A stretch of 32,600 nucleotides of DNA from Synergistaceae bacterium (GTDB lineage Bacteria > Synergistota > Synergistia > Synergistales > Synergistaceae). Both the position numbers and the translations under genes were made by a program. The stretch covers positions 1 to 32,600 of the forward strand of contig JAAYFL010000003.1 of NCBI GenBank assembly GCA_012728235.1. Direction: 5' to 3'. Below, one piece after another: positions 10,502-18,337 of the stretch. How positions within the stretch are numbered: the stretch's first letter is position 1; each line of letters opens with the position of its first letter. The notes beneath the pieces are model-generated. The model did not search any database. It worked only from the letters and a program-made list of their open reading frames with translations, and had not been told where the DNA came from.

Positions 10502-11014
10502 CTATTTTTTTACCCATGTTCCACTTCCTGTTTCTTTTTTTGAAAGCAAAATAGTATCAAAAGCTCTTGAACGGTACAATAATAGACTTATCGGCAATCC
10601 TATGCCAAAGCATACTACAAATTGGCTAATTCCGATATATAGCATTGTCAAAACTACAGAAACTTCTGTTACTGCAGCAATATAATAACCAACGACAAGA
10701 GCATTAATTATTACCGGAGGGATTGCAGCAATCCATATGTTTGGCGATTTGTAGGTAAGCCAAGCTGCAAACAATGTTGCACCGCTACCCAAAAAAACAT
10801 CAATCAATCCAAAACCGCCACCGCCACCTATTAGATTGGAGAGGACACAGCCTGCAAACAAACCCACTATTGCTTCAGGAATAAAAAAAGGTAATAATGT
10901 CAGTGCTTCAGCTACTCTAAACTGTATTGGCCCAAATGAAATAGTGAAAAAGATGAATGTCAGAGCAACATATAGGGCCGCAATTGCCGCAGACAATGTT
11001 ATTTTCTTTATCAT
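10502..11014 (-). CDS. queT: QueT-family transporter (predicted queuosine precursor uptake)
   Basis: A 170-residue integral membrane protein of the QueT family, thought to be the substrate-binding S component of an ECF transporter that imports queuosine precursors such as preQ1. It has about five or six hydrophobic segments, starting with ITLSAAIAALYVALTFIFF. The family-typical stretch FRVAEALTLLPFFIPEAIVG is followed by a glycine-rich NLIGGGGGFGLID loop. The ATG at 11014 has a GAGAGGAGT ribosome-binding site; a longer frame from 11062 would start inside the promoter. No ECF ATPase gene is in the window. I looked for a preQ1 riboswitch in the leader and found none. Confidence 0.88.
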   Translation of the reverse strand: MIKKITLSAAIAALYVALTFIFFTISFGPIQFRVAEALTLLPFFIPEAIVGLFAGCVLSNLIGGGGGFGLIDVFLGSGATLFAAWLTYKSPNIWIAAIPPVIINALVVGYYIAAVTEVSVVLTMLYIGISQFVVCFGIGLPISLLLYRSRAFDTILLSKKETGSGTWVKK

Positions 11015-11043
11015 ATAAATACTCCTCTCAACCAGGTACAACT

Positions 11044-11072
11044 TTGGTATTATACACTCCATAAGCTATAAT
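11044..11072 (+). promoter_or_regulatory. Promoter of gpsA
   Basis: TTGGTA (11044-11049), a 17-nt spacer, then TATAAT (11067-11072). The -10 is perfect and the -35 matches 4/6. It is superimposed on the oppositely directed queT promoter. Confidence 0.6.
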
Positions 11073-11078
11073 AATCAA
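11049..11078 (-). promoter_or_regulatory. Promoter of queT
   Basis: On the minus strand TTGATT (11078-11073), an 18-nt spacer, then TATAAT (11054-11049). The -10 is perfect and the -35 matches 4/6. The leader would be only about 28 nt. It shares the same DNA with the gpsA promoter. Confidence 0.55.
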
Positions 11079-11112
11079 TAATTTAGAAAATTAAACTTGG
11101 GGGTCCTCATTT

Positions 11113-12108
11113 ATGAAAGTTACTATATTTGGAGCAGGAAGCTTCGGTACGGCAGTTGCTACGCATCTTGCCAATTTGGGAAACTCTGTTCTTATGTGGA
11201 CTATAGATACAGAACAGGCTGATTCAATAAATAATCATGGCATAAATACTTTTTGTTTCAGCGATAAAAAATTGGACGAAAAAATAAGGTGTACTGTCGA
11301 CATGCATGAAGCCTTAAGCTTTTCAGATAGATATATTATGGCCGTTCCCACACAATTTGTGAGGGAGGTTTATGAGAAAATTAACGAAAAAAAACAGAGT
11401 GGAGGCTATATTCTGAATTTGGCCAAGGGCATTGAGATCTCCACAGGAAGTCTGTTACATAAAGTACAACAGGAAACTTGCCCAGACTTGATATATTCTG
11501 CTCTTTCCGGACCCAGTCATGCAGAGGAAGTTCTTTTGGGATGCCCTACAGCCGTAGTGGTTGCTTCTGAATTTGAAGATGAGGCTGGATTTTGGCAGTC
11601 TCTTCTTACTGGCAATAGATTTAGAGTATATACGTCAAGCGATGTAATAGGGGTTGAAATTGGCGGTGCCACTAAAAACATATACGCTATAGCGGCCGGC
11701 ATTTCCAAAGCGATGGAATTGGGAGACAACGCTCTAGCTGCCATTGCATGTAGAGGATTAGCAGAAATAATGAGACTTGGACAAAAAATGGGGGCCTCCC
11801 CTTTAACTCTCTCCGGATTAGCCGGAGTCGGCGATTTAATGGTCACTTGCTATAGTCTTCACTCTAGAAACTTTAGGCTTGGCATCACTGTAGGGAAAGG
11901 CGTAAGTTTGGATGCTGCGATAAAAGAATTGGGACAGGTCGCAGAAGGAGCCTATACCGTAAAAGCCATAATTAAAAATAGCCGTTTTTTTGATGTAGAT
12001 ATGCCTCTTGCAAACGGAGTTTATCGTATCCTTTATGAAAATGCATCACCAAAGCAAATTTTAAATGAACTTTTTACTAGGCCATTAAAAGCAGAGTTAA
12101 ATCTCTAA
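11113..12108 (+). CDS. gpsA: Glycerol-3-phosphate dehydrogenase [NAD(P)+]
   Basis: Encodes 331 residues, normal for GpsA. It reduces dihydroxyacetone phosphate to sn-glycerol 3-phosphate, the backbone for phospholipids, in the cytoplasm. The N-terminal Rossmann motif is FGAGSFGTAVATHLA. SGPSHAEEV follows near residue 135, the catalytic lysine is in GGATKNIYAIAAGI, and the C-terminal helical domain has LSGLAGVGDLMVTCYS and SRNFRLG. The ATG is preceded by GGGGG 8-12 nt upstream. It is the only protein gene on the plus strand and converges on the sirtuin gene; no hairpin terminator is visible in the 53-bp gap. It supplies the lipid pathway that psd and pssA complete elsewhere in the window. Confidence 0.97.
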   Translation: MKVTIFGAGSFGTAVATHLANLGNSVLMWTIDTEQADSINNHGINTFCFSDKKLDEKIRCTVDMHEALSFSDRYIMAVPTQFVREVYEKINEKKQSGGYILNLAKGIEISTGSLLHKVQQETCPDLIYSALSGPSHAEEVLLGCPTAVVVASEFEDEAGFWQSLLTGNRFRVYTSSDVIGVEIGGATKNIYAIAAGISKAMELGDNALAAIACRGLAEIMRLGQKMGASPLTLSGLAGVGDLMVTCYSLHSRNFRLGITVGKGVSLDAAIKELGQVAEGAYTVKAIIKNSRFFDVDMPLANGVYRILYENASPKQILNELFTRPLKAELNL

Positions 12109-12161
12109 TTTGTAGCTTTCCCCTTAGTTTGCTCTACTTGCATTGTTGCTTATTAAAGACG

Positions 12162-12884
12162 CTATAAACTCTTATTAACCTCAGTCAAATAGTTCCCTAT
12201 CCCCTCGTTAACAACAAGGTCAGCAAGATAGTCTAAAGGGGTCTTATCCCTGTTAATTATAACGAGTTTGGCCCCTGAGTCCTTTGCTTGCCTCGGGAAA
12301 TAATTGGCGGGAGAAACGGCTAAAGATGAACCTAGGACAATAAAGGTATCACAATCAGAGCTCCACTTATCTGCCTCTTTAAGTGGTTTTTCTGGCAACA
12401 TTTCTCCAAATAAAACGACACTTGGACGTAAATTCCCTCCACATGAACAGGAAACCTTCCCCAGAAAATCTTCTGTCGTCCCTTTTTTCCCACAAGAATG
12501 ACAAAATACCGGTTCAAGACTCCCGTGAAGCTCTGCCACTCTAACCGCCCCGGCTCGTTGATGCAACCTGTCTACATTCTGGGTTATAATGCCAGTTATA
12601 AAACCTTTCTTTTCCCAGTCTGCAATAAGCTTATGCCCGATATTTGGGAGAATGGTATCGGGAACATAAAGACGCTGCTTATAAAAGTCTACAAACTCAT
12701 CATATCTACGCTCTAAGACTCCAACAGAAGCCATCTCAGTGGGATCAACCTGGGACCAAATGCCATCCCTAGAACGAAAATCTTGAAGCCCTGATTCTGT
12801 GCTTAATCCAGCACCGCTAAAAATCACCACATTGCCTTTTTTAATTCGTTCAGCCAACCAATCTATTCCGTTGTTTTTATTCAC
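12162..12884 (-). CDS. cobB: NAD-dependent protein deacylase, Sir2 family
   Basis: A 240-residue sirtuin, which removes acyl groups from protein lysines using NAD+. The NAD-binding motif is FSGAGLSTESGLQDFRS, the ribose-binding motif is ITQNVDRLHQRAG, and the catalytic His is in ELHGSLEPVF. Four zinc cysteines follow (CHSCG and CSCGG). GSSLAVSPANYFP closes the Rossmann fold. The frame opens at a TTG at 12899, but the GTG at 12884 is preferred because GGAG lies 9 nt upstream, inside the longer reading. The gene follows folD after a gap of about 60 bp and is probably last in the ABC exporter-folD-cobB transcript. Desuccinylase Tyr/Arg residues cannot be judged with confidence. Confidence 0.94.
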   Translation of the reverse strand: MNKNNGIDWLAERIKKGNVVIFSGAGLSTESGLQDFRSRDGIWSQVDPTEMASVGVLERRYDEFVDFYKQRLYVPDTILPNIGHKLIADWEKKGFITGIITQNVDRLHQRAGAVRVAELHGSLEPVFCHSCGKKGTTEDFLGKVSCSCGGNLRPSVVLFGEMLPEKPLKEADKWSSDCDTFIVLGSSLAVSPANYFPRQAKDSGAKLVIINRDKTPLDYLADLVVNEGIGNYLTEVNKSL

Positions 12885-12943
12885 TCTTTTACACTCCAAT
12901 CCGTTTTCACATAATTCATTTAAAACAATCTTCTGTATTATTT

Positions 12944-13840
12944 CTAACGAAGATCGGATAATTTTGGGAAAATAAGGCTATTCCCCAGTCTTCTTTTCGT
13001 GGCACATAGTAATAAATTAACAAGGAGAAGGGAAACAGTAATGGGGCCAACACCTCCAGGAACAGGGCTTATGGCCTCGATATCATTTTCTGATTCTAGA
13101 AGTACATCGCCCACAAGTTTGCCTTGTGGATCAAAGTTCGTTCCCACATCTATAACCCAAGCTTCTTGAGTAAGCTCATTCGTTTTTACTATACCTGGCA
13201 CTCCGGCAGCTACAACTACTACATCCGCCGTAGACAGCATTTTTTTTAGTTGCTTTTCAGATGTTTTGGTGTGGCATACGGCAACAGTTCCATTTTTATG
13301 CATTAACATGTTCGCAACTGCTCTGCCCACATTTGCACTTCTACCAACTACGACACAATTTTTCTCCTCAAACGAACTATAGCCATGCCATTCCAACAAG
13401 GTAAGAGCTGCCCATGCTGTACAAGGTTTTGGCGTGCCTTCTTCTCCTAAATACAGGCGACCCAAGTTTTCGGGATGAACTCCCTCTACATCTTTGTCAG
13501 GAGAAATGGCATTTATAATTTCGCTCATTTTCCAATCTTGCGGCAATGGCGTCTGTAATATTATTCCGTCAATTGCATTATCTTTTGCGATTTTATCTAT
13601 TTCCTTTAAAAAATCGACTTTTTTTATGTCTTTTGGATATTTTATAAATTTTGCCTTAATACCAGCTTCTTCACAAGCTTTAATTTGACTATTTATATAG
13701 CGCTCTGAAGCAAGATTTTCTCCAATTTGAACAGTTACGAGAGTTGGGGACCATCCATGCTCTCCCTGTATTTTTTGAACTTCTGAAGCAACCCATTTCT
13801 TTATTGACAGCGCAACCGGCTTACCTTCAAGCGATCTCAT
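12944..13840 (-). CDS. folD: FolD-type methylenetetrahydrofolate dehydrogenase with altered catalytic residues
   Basis: Encodes 298 residues and aligns along its whole length with FolD, which oxidises 5,10-methylene-THF to methenyl-THF and hydrolyses it to 10-formyl-THF. Conserved parts are SERYINSQ (Tyr48), ILQTPLPQ (Gln96), the NADP-site GRSANVG and VPGGVGPITV. Two of the four key residues known from E. coli (Tyr50, Lys54, Gln98, Asp121) differ: the lysine is Gln52 (codon CAA) and the Asp is Glu119 (KDVEG instead of KDVDG). PCTP is also changed to PCTA. In known enzymes loss of this lysine abolishes the cyclohydrolase, so this protein may be dehydrogenase-only. The C-terminus is extended. 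The ATG has AGAGGTG upstream. Confidence 0.92.
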   Translation of the reverse strand: MRSLEGKPVALSIKKWVASEVQKIQGEHGWSPTLVTVQIGENLASERYINSQIKACEEAGIKAKFIKYPKDIKKVDFLKEIDKIAKDNAIDGIILQTPLPQDWKMSEIINAISPDKDVEGVHPENLGRLYLGEEGTPKPCTAWAALTLLEWHGYSSFEEKNCVVVGRSANVGRAVANMLMHKNGTVAVCHTKTSEKQLKKMLSTADVVVVAAGVPGIVKTNELTQEAWVIDVGTNFDPQGKLVGDVLLESENDIEAISPVPGGVGPITVSLLLVNLLLCATKRRLGNSLIFPKLSDLR

Positions 13841-13888
13841 TTTCTACACCTCTTTGCTATCTGTTTAATAAATTAAAAACCAGCAGTA

Positions 13889-15637
13889 TTACACCCCTAA
13901 GTTCTGTGTATTGTAAAGTTCAGCGTAAACTCCATTTTTCTCCATCAGTGATTTATGATCTCCATCTTCAATAATGACACCATTTTCAAATACAAGTATT
14001 CTGTCTACATTTCTTACCGTTGACAATCGGTGTGCTATTACAAATGTTGTTCTGCCTCTTACCAAACTATCAAATGTTTCCTGTATTTTCGCTTCAGTTA
14101 CACTGTCTAACGCTGAAGTAGCCTCATCTAATATTAAAAATGGAGGATTTTTTAGAAAAATCCTTGCTATTGAGATGCGCTGTTTTTGCCCTCCGGATAA
14201 CATGGCTCCCCTCTCGCCCACAAAAGTATCAAATTCTTGTGGCATGGCCATGATATCATCATAGATCTCTGATTGTTTTGCAGCATCTATAACTTCTTCT
14301 TCTGTCGCACCTGGTCTTCCATATCTGATGTTTTCAAGAATACTGTCAGCAAAAAGGAATACTTCTTGATCCAGCACACCTATATTTTTGCGCAAAGATT
14401 CCTGAGTAACATCGCGTATGTCAATATTATCGAGTAAAATTTCACCTTCATCTACATCATAAAATCTAGGGATAAGTTTGCACAAAGTTGATTTTCCGCC
14501 ACCAGAATGACCCACAACTGCAACTGCCTCTCCGGGCTCCACATGAAGAGAGATGTTATGCAGGACAGGAAGACCCTTTTTATAGGAGAAACTCACATTG
14601 TTTATATCTAATTTCCCTTTAAGTCTGTCAAGCTCTATCGCTGTTGGACTGTCTTGCATCCTCGTTTCAGTTCTCATAAGCGAGACAAAACGCACAAAAC
14701 CAGCCTTACCTTTTGCAAACAATTCGGCGAAGTTAGCAAGTTTTCTTATTGGAGTGATAAAAGTAGCTATATACAAATTAAATGTGATTAGGTCAATATT
14801 ATTCATCTGGTCCTTCATTATTAATATGCCGCCAACCAAGATTACTGTTGCCGGTAATATACAGAGGAAGAACTCCATTGTTGCAGTGAAATGTCCCATG
14901 GTTTTATAGAATTTAGTTTTAGACTTTCTAAAATCCATATTGGATCTCGTAAATTTTTCAAATTCTATTTCTTCATTTGCAAATGCTTTGGATGTTTTCA
15001 TTCCAGATAAACCTGACTCTATGTTAACATTTATGGATGCTGTTTTCTCCTTTACATCAAGGGAGGCTTTTGCCAACTCATACCTTCTATGCCAGATAAC
15101 CAACATAAATATAGGCAATATCAGAAATATTATCAGAGTTAATTTCCACTGAATGGTAAATAAAACGGCAAGAGAACCGATTATTGTTAATATTGAAATA
15201 AAAACGTCTTCAGGTCCATGATGGGCGAGCTCTGTTATATCAAATAAGTCAGTTGTTAATCTGCTCATCAGCTGTCCGATACGGGTCTTATCAAAATATC
15301 CATAAGATAAATTTTGGATGTGTCTATATAAATCGCTTCTGATATCAGCTTCTACCAACACTCCGAATGTATGACCGTAGTATGTCAAAATAAAATAAAA
15401 GAATGCTCTTACTGTGTACGCCAATAACATGATTACCATAACTAGTATGAAAGTACTAAAAGCATTTGAAGGTATTAATTTATATAGAGAATAGCGAGTT
15501 ATAGCAGGAAAAGATAAGTCTATAAGCGCTATTAGAAAAGCACATGACATATCCAGTATGAATAGTTTTTTATGTGGCTTAAAATATGAAAAAAATATAG
15601 AAAGAAGTGTTCTTTTTTGAAATTCCTTTGTGTCCAT
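13889..15637 (-). CDS. ABC exporter, fused permease and ATPase (MsbA/BmrA type)
   Basis: Encodes 582 residues, the usual size of a half-transporter that works as a homodimer or heterodimer. The N-terminal half has about six membrane segments, the first near residues 25-45. The nucleotide-binding domain carries Walker A GHSGGGKST near residues 375-383, the signature LSGGQKQRISIARIF near 480, Walker B FLILDEATSALD and the switch His in IAHRLSTV. The substrate cannot be predicted; lipid-A-like lipid or drug export are both possible. It begins a transcript with folD (48 bp downstream) and cobB. An extended -10 (15680-15688) lies upstream. No partner half-transporter is adjacent, favouring a homodimer. 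Confidence 0.93.
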   Translation of the reverse strand: MDTKEFQKRTLLSIFFSYFKPHKKLFILDMSCAFLIALIDLSFPAITRYSLYKLIPSNAFSTFILVMVIMLLAYTVRAFFYFILTYYGHTFGVLVEADIRSDLYRHIQNLSYGYFDKTRIGQLMSRLTTDLFDITELAHHGPEDVFISILTIIGSLAVLFTIQWKLTLIIFLILPIFMLVIWHRRYELAKASLDVKEKTASINVNIESGLSGMKTSKAFANEEIEFEKFTRSNMDFRKSKTKFYKTMGHFTATMEFFLCILPATVILVGGILIMKDQMNNIDLITFNLYIATFITPIRKLANFAELFAKGKAGFVRFVSLMRTETRMQDSPTAIELDRLKGKLDINNVSFSYKKGLPVLHNISLHVEPGEAVAVVGHSGGGKSTLCKLIPRFYDVDEGEILLDNIDIRDVTQESLRKNIGVLDQEVFLFADSILENIRYGRPGATEEEVIDAAKQSEIYDDIMAMPQEFDTFVGERGAMLSGGQKQRISIARIFLKNPPFLILDEATSALDSVTEAKIQETFDSLVRGRTTFVIAHRLSTVRNVDRILVFENGVIIEDGDHKSLMEKNGVYAELYNTQNLGV

Positions 15638-15679
15638 CTTGTGCTTTACCTTTCTTTACCATGAGTCTTATTTTTGCAT

Positions 15680-15688
15680 ATTATAGCA
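15680..15688 (-). promoter_or_regulatory. Extended -10 promoter of the ABC exporter-folD-cobB operon
   Basis: On the minus strand TGCTATAAT, a perfect extended -10, about 43 nt before the exporter ATG. No good -35 is present at 17 nt, as is usual for extended -10 promoters. It sits in the 264-bp gap between iorB and the exporter, which holds no convincing gene. Confidence 0.5.
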
Positions 15689-15811
15689 TGTAATCGTTCA
15701 TCAAAATCTTTGTGAATAACATCCAGCACTGTATTTAGGCATATTATGATAAAATCTTTAGTTTATTTTACTTAAATTTAAATCGCACACGCATACGGGA
15801 GTAGATATTTC

Positions 15812-15852
15812 CTCAAATTATAATAGCGGCCTCATTATAATTGAGAACCGCT
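15812..15852 (-). terminator. Hairpin region after iorAB with two alternative folds
   Basis: On the minus strand AGCGG-tt-CTCA-attataa-TGAG-g-CCGCT (15852-15825) is followed by ATTATAATTT, resembling a terminator with a weak U-rich tail. An overlapping alternative pairs 15812-15824 with 15834-15845 (CTCAAATTATAAT against ATTATAATTGAG, one bulged base). The two folds exclude each other. It begins about 50 nt after the iorB stop. Confidence 0.45.
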
Positions 15853-15901
15853 AAGCTGTTATACAATGTTATGTCCCATCACGATTTCTATGGGTTTCGC
15901 C

Positions 15902-16483
15902 TTAAAGAGTTAACCCCGTTTTCAACGCCTCTATATTAAGTTCATAGAATTTCGGAGGGATTATGTCTTTTAAAACTGACTCCCAATCGAGGTTTGTTAG
16001 CCCAGTTGCTTTTATTAAAGTTCCAAGAAGCACTATATTTTGAGCTTTGGCATTGCCAAGTCCCTCTGCTATCTTAGTTGCGTTAACCACTTTCAGATTC
16101 GCAACTTTTTCTCTTAACTGTTCAATTGCATCATCCGGATAAACCGCAGCACCAATGAGAACAGGAAGAGGGTAAATCTCAAAGTCATTGACTATAAGTG
16201 TGCCATCTTTTTTCAAATAGTTCAGCCAACGGACAGCCTCTACTTTTTCAAATGATACCAACACGTCCGCACAATTTTTGGAGACTATTGGGGAAGCCAC
16301 TTTTGTTCCATATCTTACATGTGTGGTTACGCTTCCTCCCCTCTGGGACATTCCATGAATTTCTGACATTTTTACGTCATATCCCTTTCGCATCAAGCCC
16401 TCAGAGAGGATCTTGGATGCCAAAATAGTTCCCTGCCCTCCGACTCCTACAAGAAGAATACTTTTTGTGTCATTTTTGAACAT
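15902..16483 (-). CDS. iorB: Indolepyruvate ferredoxin oxidoreductase, beta subunit
   Basis: Encodes 193 residues, matching IorB, which corresponds to the gamma domain of other 2-oxoacid:ferredoxin oxidoreductases. With IorA it oxidatively decarboxylates aryl pyruvates from aromatic amino acids (indolepyruvate, phenylpyruvate) to aryl-acetyl-CoA and reduced ferredoxin. Motifs are GVGGQGTILASKILSEG at the N-terminus and the SEIHGMSQRGGSVTTHVRYG segment (two pieces: SEIHGMSQRGG, VTTHVRYG). It starts 3 bp after the iorA stop, so the two are coupled. Confidence 0.95.
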   Translation of the reverse strand: MFKNDTKSILLVGVGGQGTILASKILSEGLMRKGYDVKMSEIHGMSQRGGSVTTHVRYGTKVASPIVSKNCADVLVSFEKVEAVRWLNYLKKDGTLIVNDFEIYPLPVLIGAAVYPDDAIEQLREKVANLKVVNATKIAEGLGNAKAQNIVLLGTLIKATGLTNLDWESVLKDIIPPKFYELNIEALKTGLTL

Positions 16484-16486
16484 AGC

Positions 16487-18247
16487 TTATTCCTCCCTCT
16501 TTATTGCTTGTGTCGGACAAACTTGTGCACATATCTCACAACCATTACACATGTCTCGATCTATGGAGACGATACCGTCGTTCTGACTGATAGCAGGGCA
16601 ACCTACTTTAAAACAAGCTCTGCATTTTATACATTTTTCCTGGTCTACAAAACACTTCATATCAACACGAGCTTTTATAACTTCTTTTATAAGAGCACAT
16701 GGTGTTGTTGTTATAATGACGAACGGCTCTTCTGATTCATAGCCATCTTTAATGGCTGACTTAGTCTCTCCCAGCTTGTAAGGGTCAATGACACGGATAT
16801 TATCCGGTTTTATACCACATGCTATACAAATCTTTTTAAAGTCAACCTTCTCTGTTGGTTCCCCCATTAATGTACGTCCTGTTCCGGGGTTATCTTGGTG
16901 CCCTGTCATAGCAGTAATACTATTGTCAAGAATACATATGACAATCTTAGCTTTGTTGACAACAGCATCTATAAGCCCTGTTAAGCCAGAGTGAAAAAAA
17001 GTAGAATCTCCTATTACAGCAAACACTTTTTGCTGTCTTTTAGCCTTGAGGTTTGATTTTTCAAAACCAATGGCTCCTGAAATACTTGCCCCCATACAAA
17101 GTACTGAATCTATAGCTGAAAGAGGAGGAGTTGCTCCAAGCGTATAACAACCAATATCTCCAGAAACAACGATATCTTTAAATTTTCTTAACTCGTAGAA
17201 GAAACCTCTATGAGAACAGCCGGGGCATAGTACGGGTGGACGAGGTGGCGCCACTGCTTCTATTTTATAAGACTCACACTCCTCTATTTCAGGACAAAAA
17301 GCACGCTGTATTTTCTCAGGAGTGAGTTCATCTACCCAGGATAATTTCTCACGTCCTACACACTCTATCCCCAAAGCTTTCACAAAATCTTCTAAGTAAG
17401 GTTCGTTTTCTTCTATTATGTAAAGAGTTTTTACGGAAGAAGCAAACTTTTTTATCTTTTCTGAGGGAAGCGGCCATGTAAAGCCTAGTTTAAGATAGGA
17501 AGCTTTTTCGCCAAAAACTTCTTTTGCATGGTTATATGAAATTCCAGATGTTATTATTCCAATTTCACTATCTCTTAATTCTATTCTGTTTAGAGGAGTA
17601 GTTTCACTATATTCTTTTAGTGCTTTAATTCTGTTTTCCATTTCAAATTTTCTTTTTTTTGCATTTGCCGGAGCCATTACATATTTTTCTACATTTTTTA
17701 CATATTTTTTTATCGAAATTTGTGGTCGATCAGAAAGATTCACCATGCTTTTGCTGTGGCAAATACGCGTTGTAACTCGAAATAGTACAGGGATATCAAA
17801 TTTTTCTGATATTTCATAAGCTTCTTTTACAAAATCTACACATTCCTGACTATCTGATGGCTCAAACATCGCTATTTTTGCATGAGATGCATAATATCTG
17901 TTGTCTTGCTCATTTTGAGAGCTAAATAGTCCAGGGTCGTCCGCAGTGACTATTAACAATCCTGCATTTACTCCGGTGTAGGCAAGCGTAAACAATGGAT
18001 CAGCTGCAACATTTAATCCTACATGTTTCATGGCGGCTAGTGCTCTACTTCCTGCGAAACAAGCTCCTGCGGCCAGCTCTAAGGCGACTTTTTCGTTTGT
18101 TGTCCACTGAGAATATACCTCTTTATATTTTGAAAGATTTTCCAGTATTTCTGTAGAGGGAGTTCCGGGATAAGCCGCTGCAATATTTACCCCCGCTTCC
18201 CATGCTCCTCTGGCTATAGCTTCATTTCCTGTCATAATTTCTCGCAT
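16487..18247 (-). CDS. iorA: Indolepyruvate ferredoxin oxidoreductase, alpha subunit
   Basis: Encodes 586 residues from the ATG at 18247, supported by GAGGGT 6 nt upstream; the open frame starts slightly earlier at a TTG. IorA holds the pyrimidine and TPP domains. N-terminal GNEAIARGAWEAGVNIAAAYPGTPS is the pyrimidine-binding domain (shorter pieces GNEAIARGA, AAYPGTPSTE). CPGCSHRGFF and GDSTFFHSGLTGL form the TPP and Mg2+ site. The C-terminus carries two [4Fe-4S] clusters: CIKCRACFKVGCP (CxxCxxCx4C, one residue longer than usual) and CNGCEICAQVCP. It supports aromatic amino-acid fermentation. A strong terminator hairpin ends only 16 nt upstream of the ATG, and no good promoter is visible between that hairpin and pssA. 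Confidence 0.96.
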   Translation of the reverse strand: MREIMTGNEAIARGAWEAGVNIAAAYPGTPSTEILENLSKYKEVYSQWTTNEKVALELAAGACFAGSRALAAMKHVGLNVAADPLFTLAYTGVNAGLLIVTADDPGLFSSQNEQDNRYYASHAKIAMFEPSDSQECVDFVKEAYEISEKFDIPVLFRVTTRICHSKSMVNLSDRPQISIKKYVKNVEKYVMAPANAKKRKFEMENRIKALKEYSETTPLNRIELRDSEIGIITSGISYNHAKEVFGEKASYLKLGFTWPLPSEKIKKFASSVKTLYIIEENEPYLEDFVKALGIECVGREKLSWVDELTPEKIQRAFCPEIEECESYKIEAVAPPRPPVLCPGCSHRGFFYELRKFKDIVVSGDIGCYTLGATPPLSAIDSVLCMGASISGAIGFEKSNLKAKRQQKVFAVIGDSTFFHSGLTGLIDAVVNKAKIVICILDNSITAMTGHQDNPGTGRTLMGEPTEKVDFKKICIACGIKPDNIRVIDPYKLGETKSAIKDGYESEEPFVIITTTPCALIKEVIKARVDMKCFVDQEKCIKCRACFKVGCPAISQNDGIVSIDRDMCNGCEICAQVCPTQAIKREE

Positions 18248-18263
18248 GTTATTACCCTCTTTC

Positions 18264-18299
18264 AAAAAAACCCGACTTTGAATCTATACCAAAGTCGGG
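18264..18299 (-). terminator. Intrinsic terminator of the gyrA-psd-pssA operon, just upstream of iorA
   Basis: On the minus strand CCCGACTTTG, loop GTATAGATT, CAAAGTCGGG, then seven T: a perfect 10-bp stem and U7. It begins 38 nt after the pssA stop. Its T-tract ends 16 nt before the iorA ATG, leaving room only for the ribosome-binding site. Confidence 0.9.
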
Positions 18300-18337
18300 A
18301 AGTATTTTGTGCTGTAGCTTAATCCAAAATACGCTCT

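Noticed and set aside
11015-11048. Possible preQ1 riboswitch in the queT leader
   Set aside because: The leader is about 30 nt, and I could not place the class I pseudoknot or the class II consensus in it.
15853-15960. Small plus-strand frame of about 22 codons starting at 15871
   Set aside because: Too short, no ribosome-binding site, runs into the end of iorB on the other strand.
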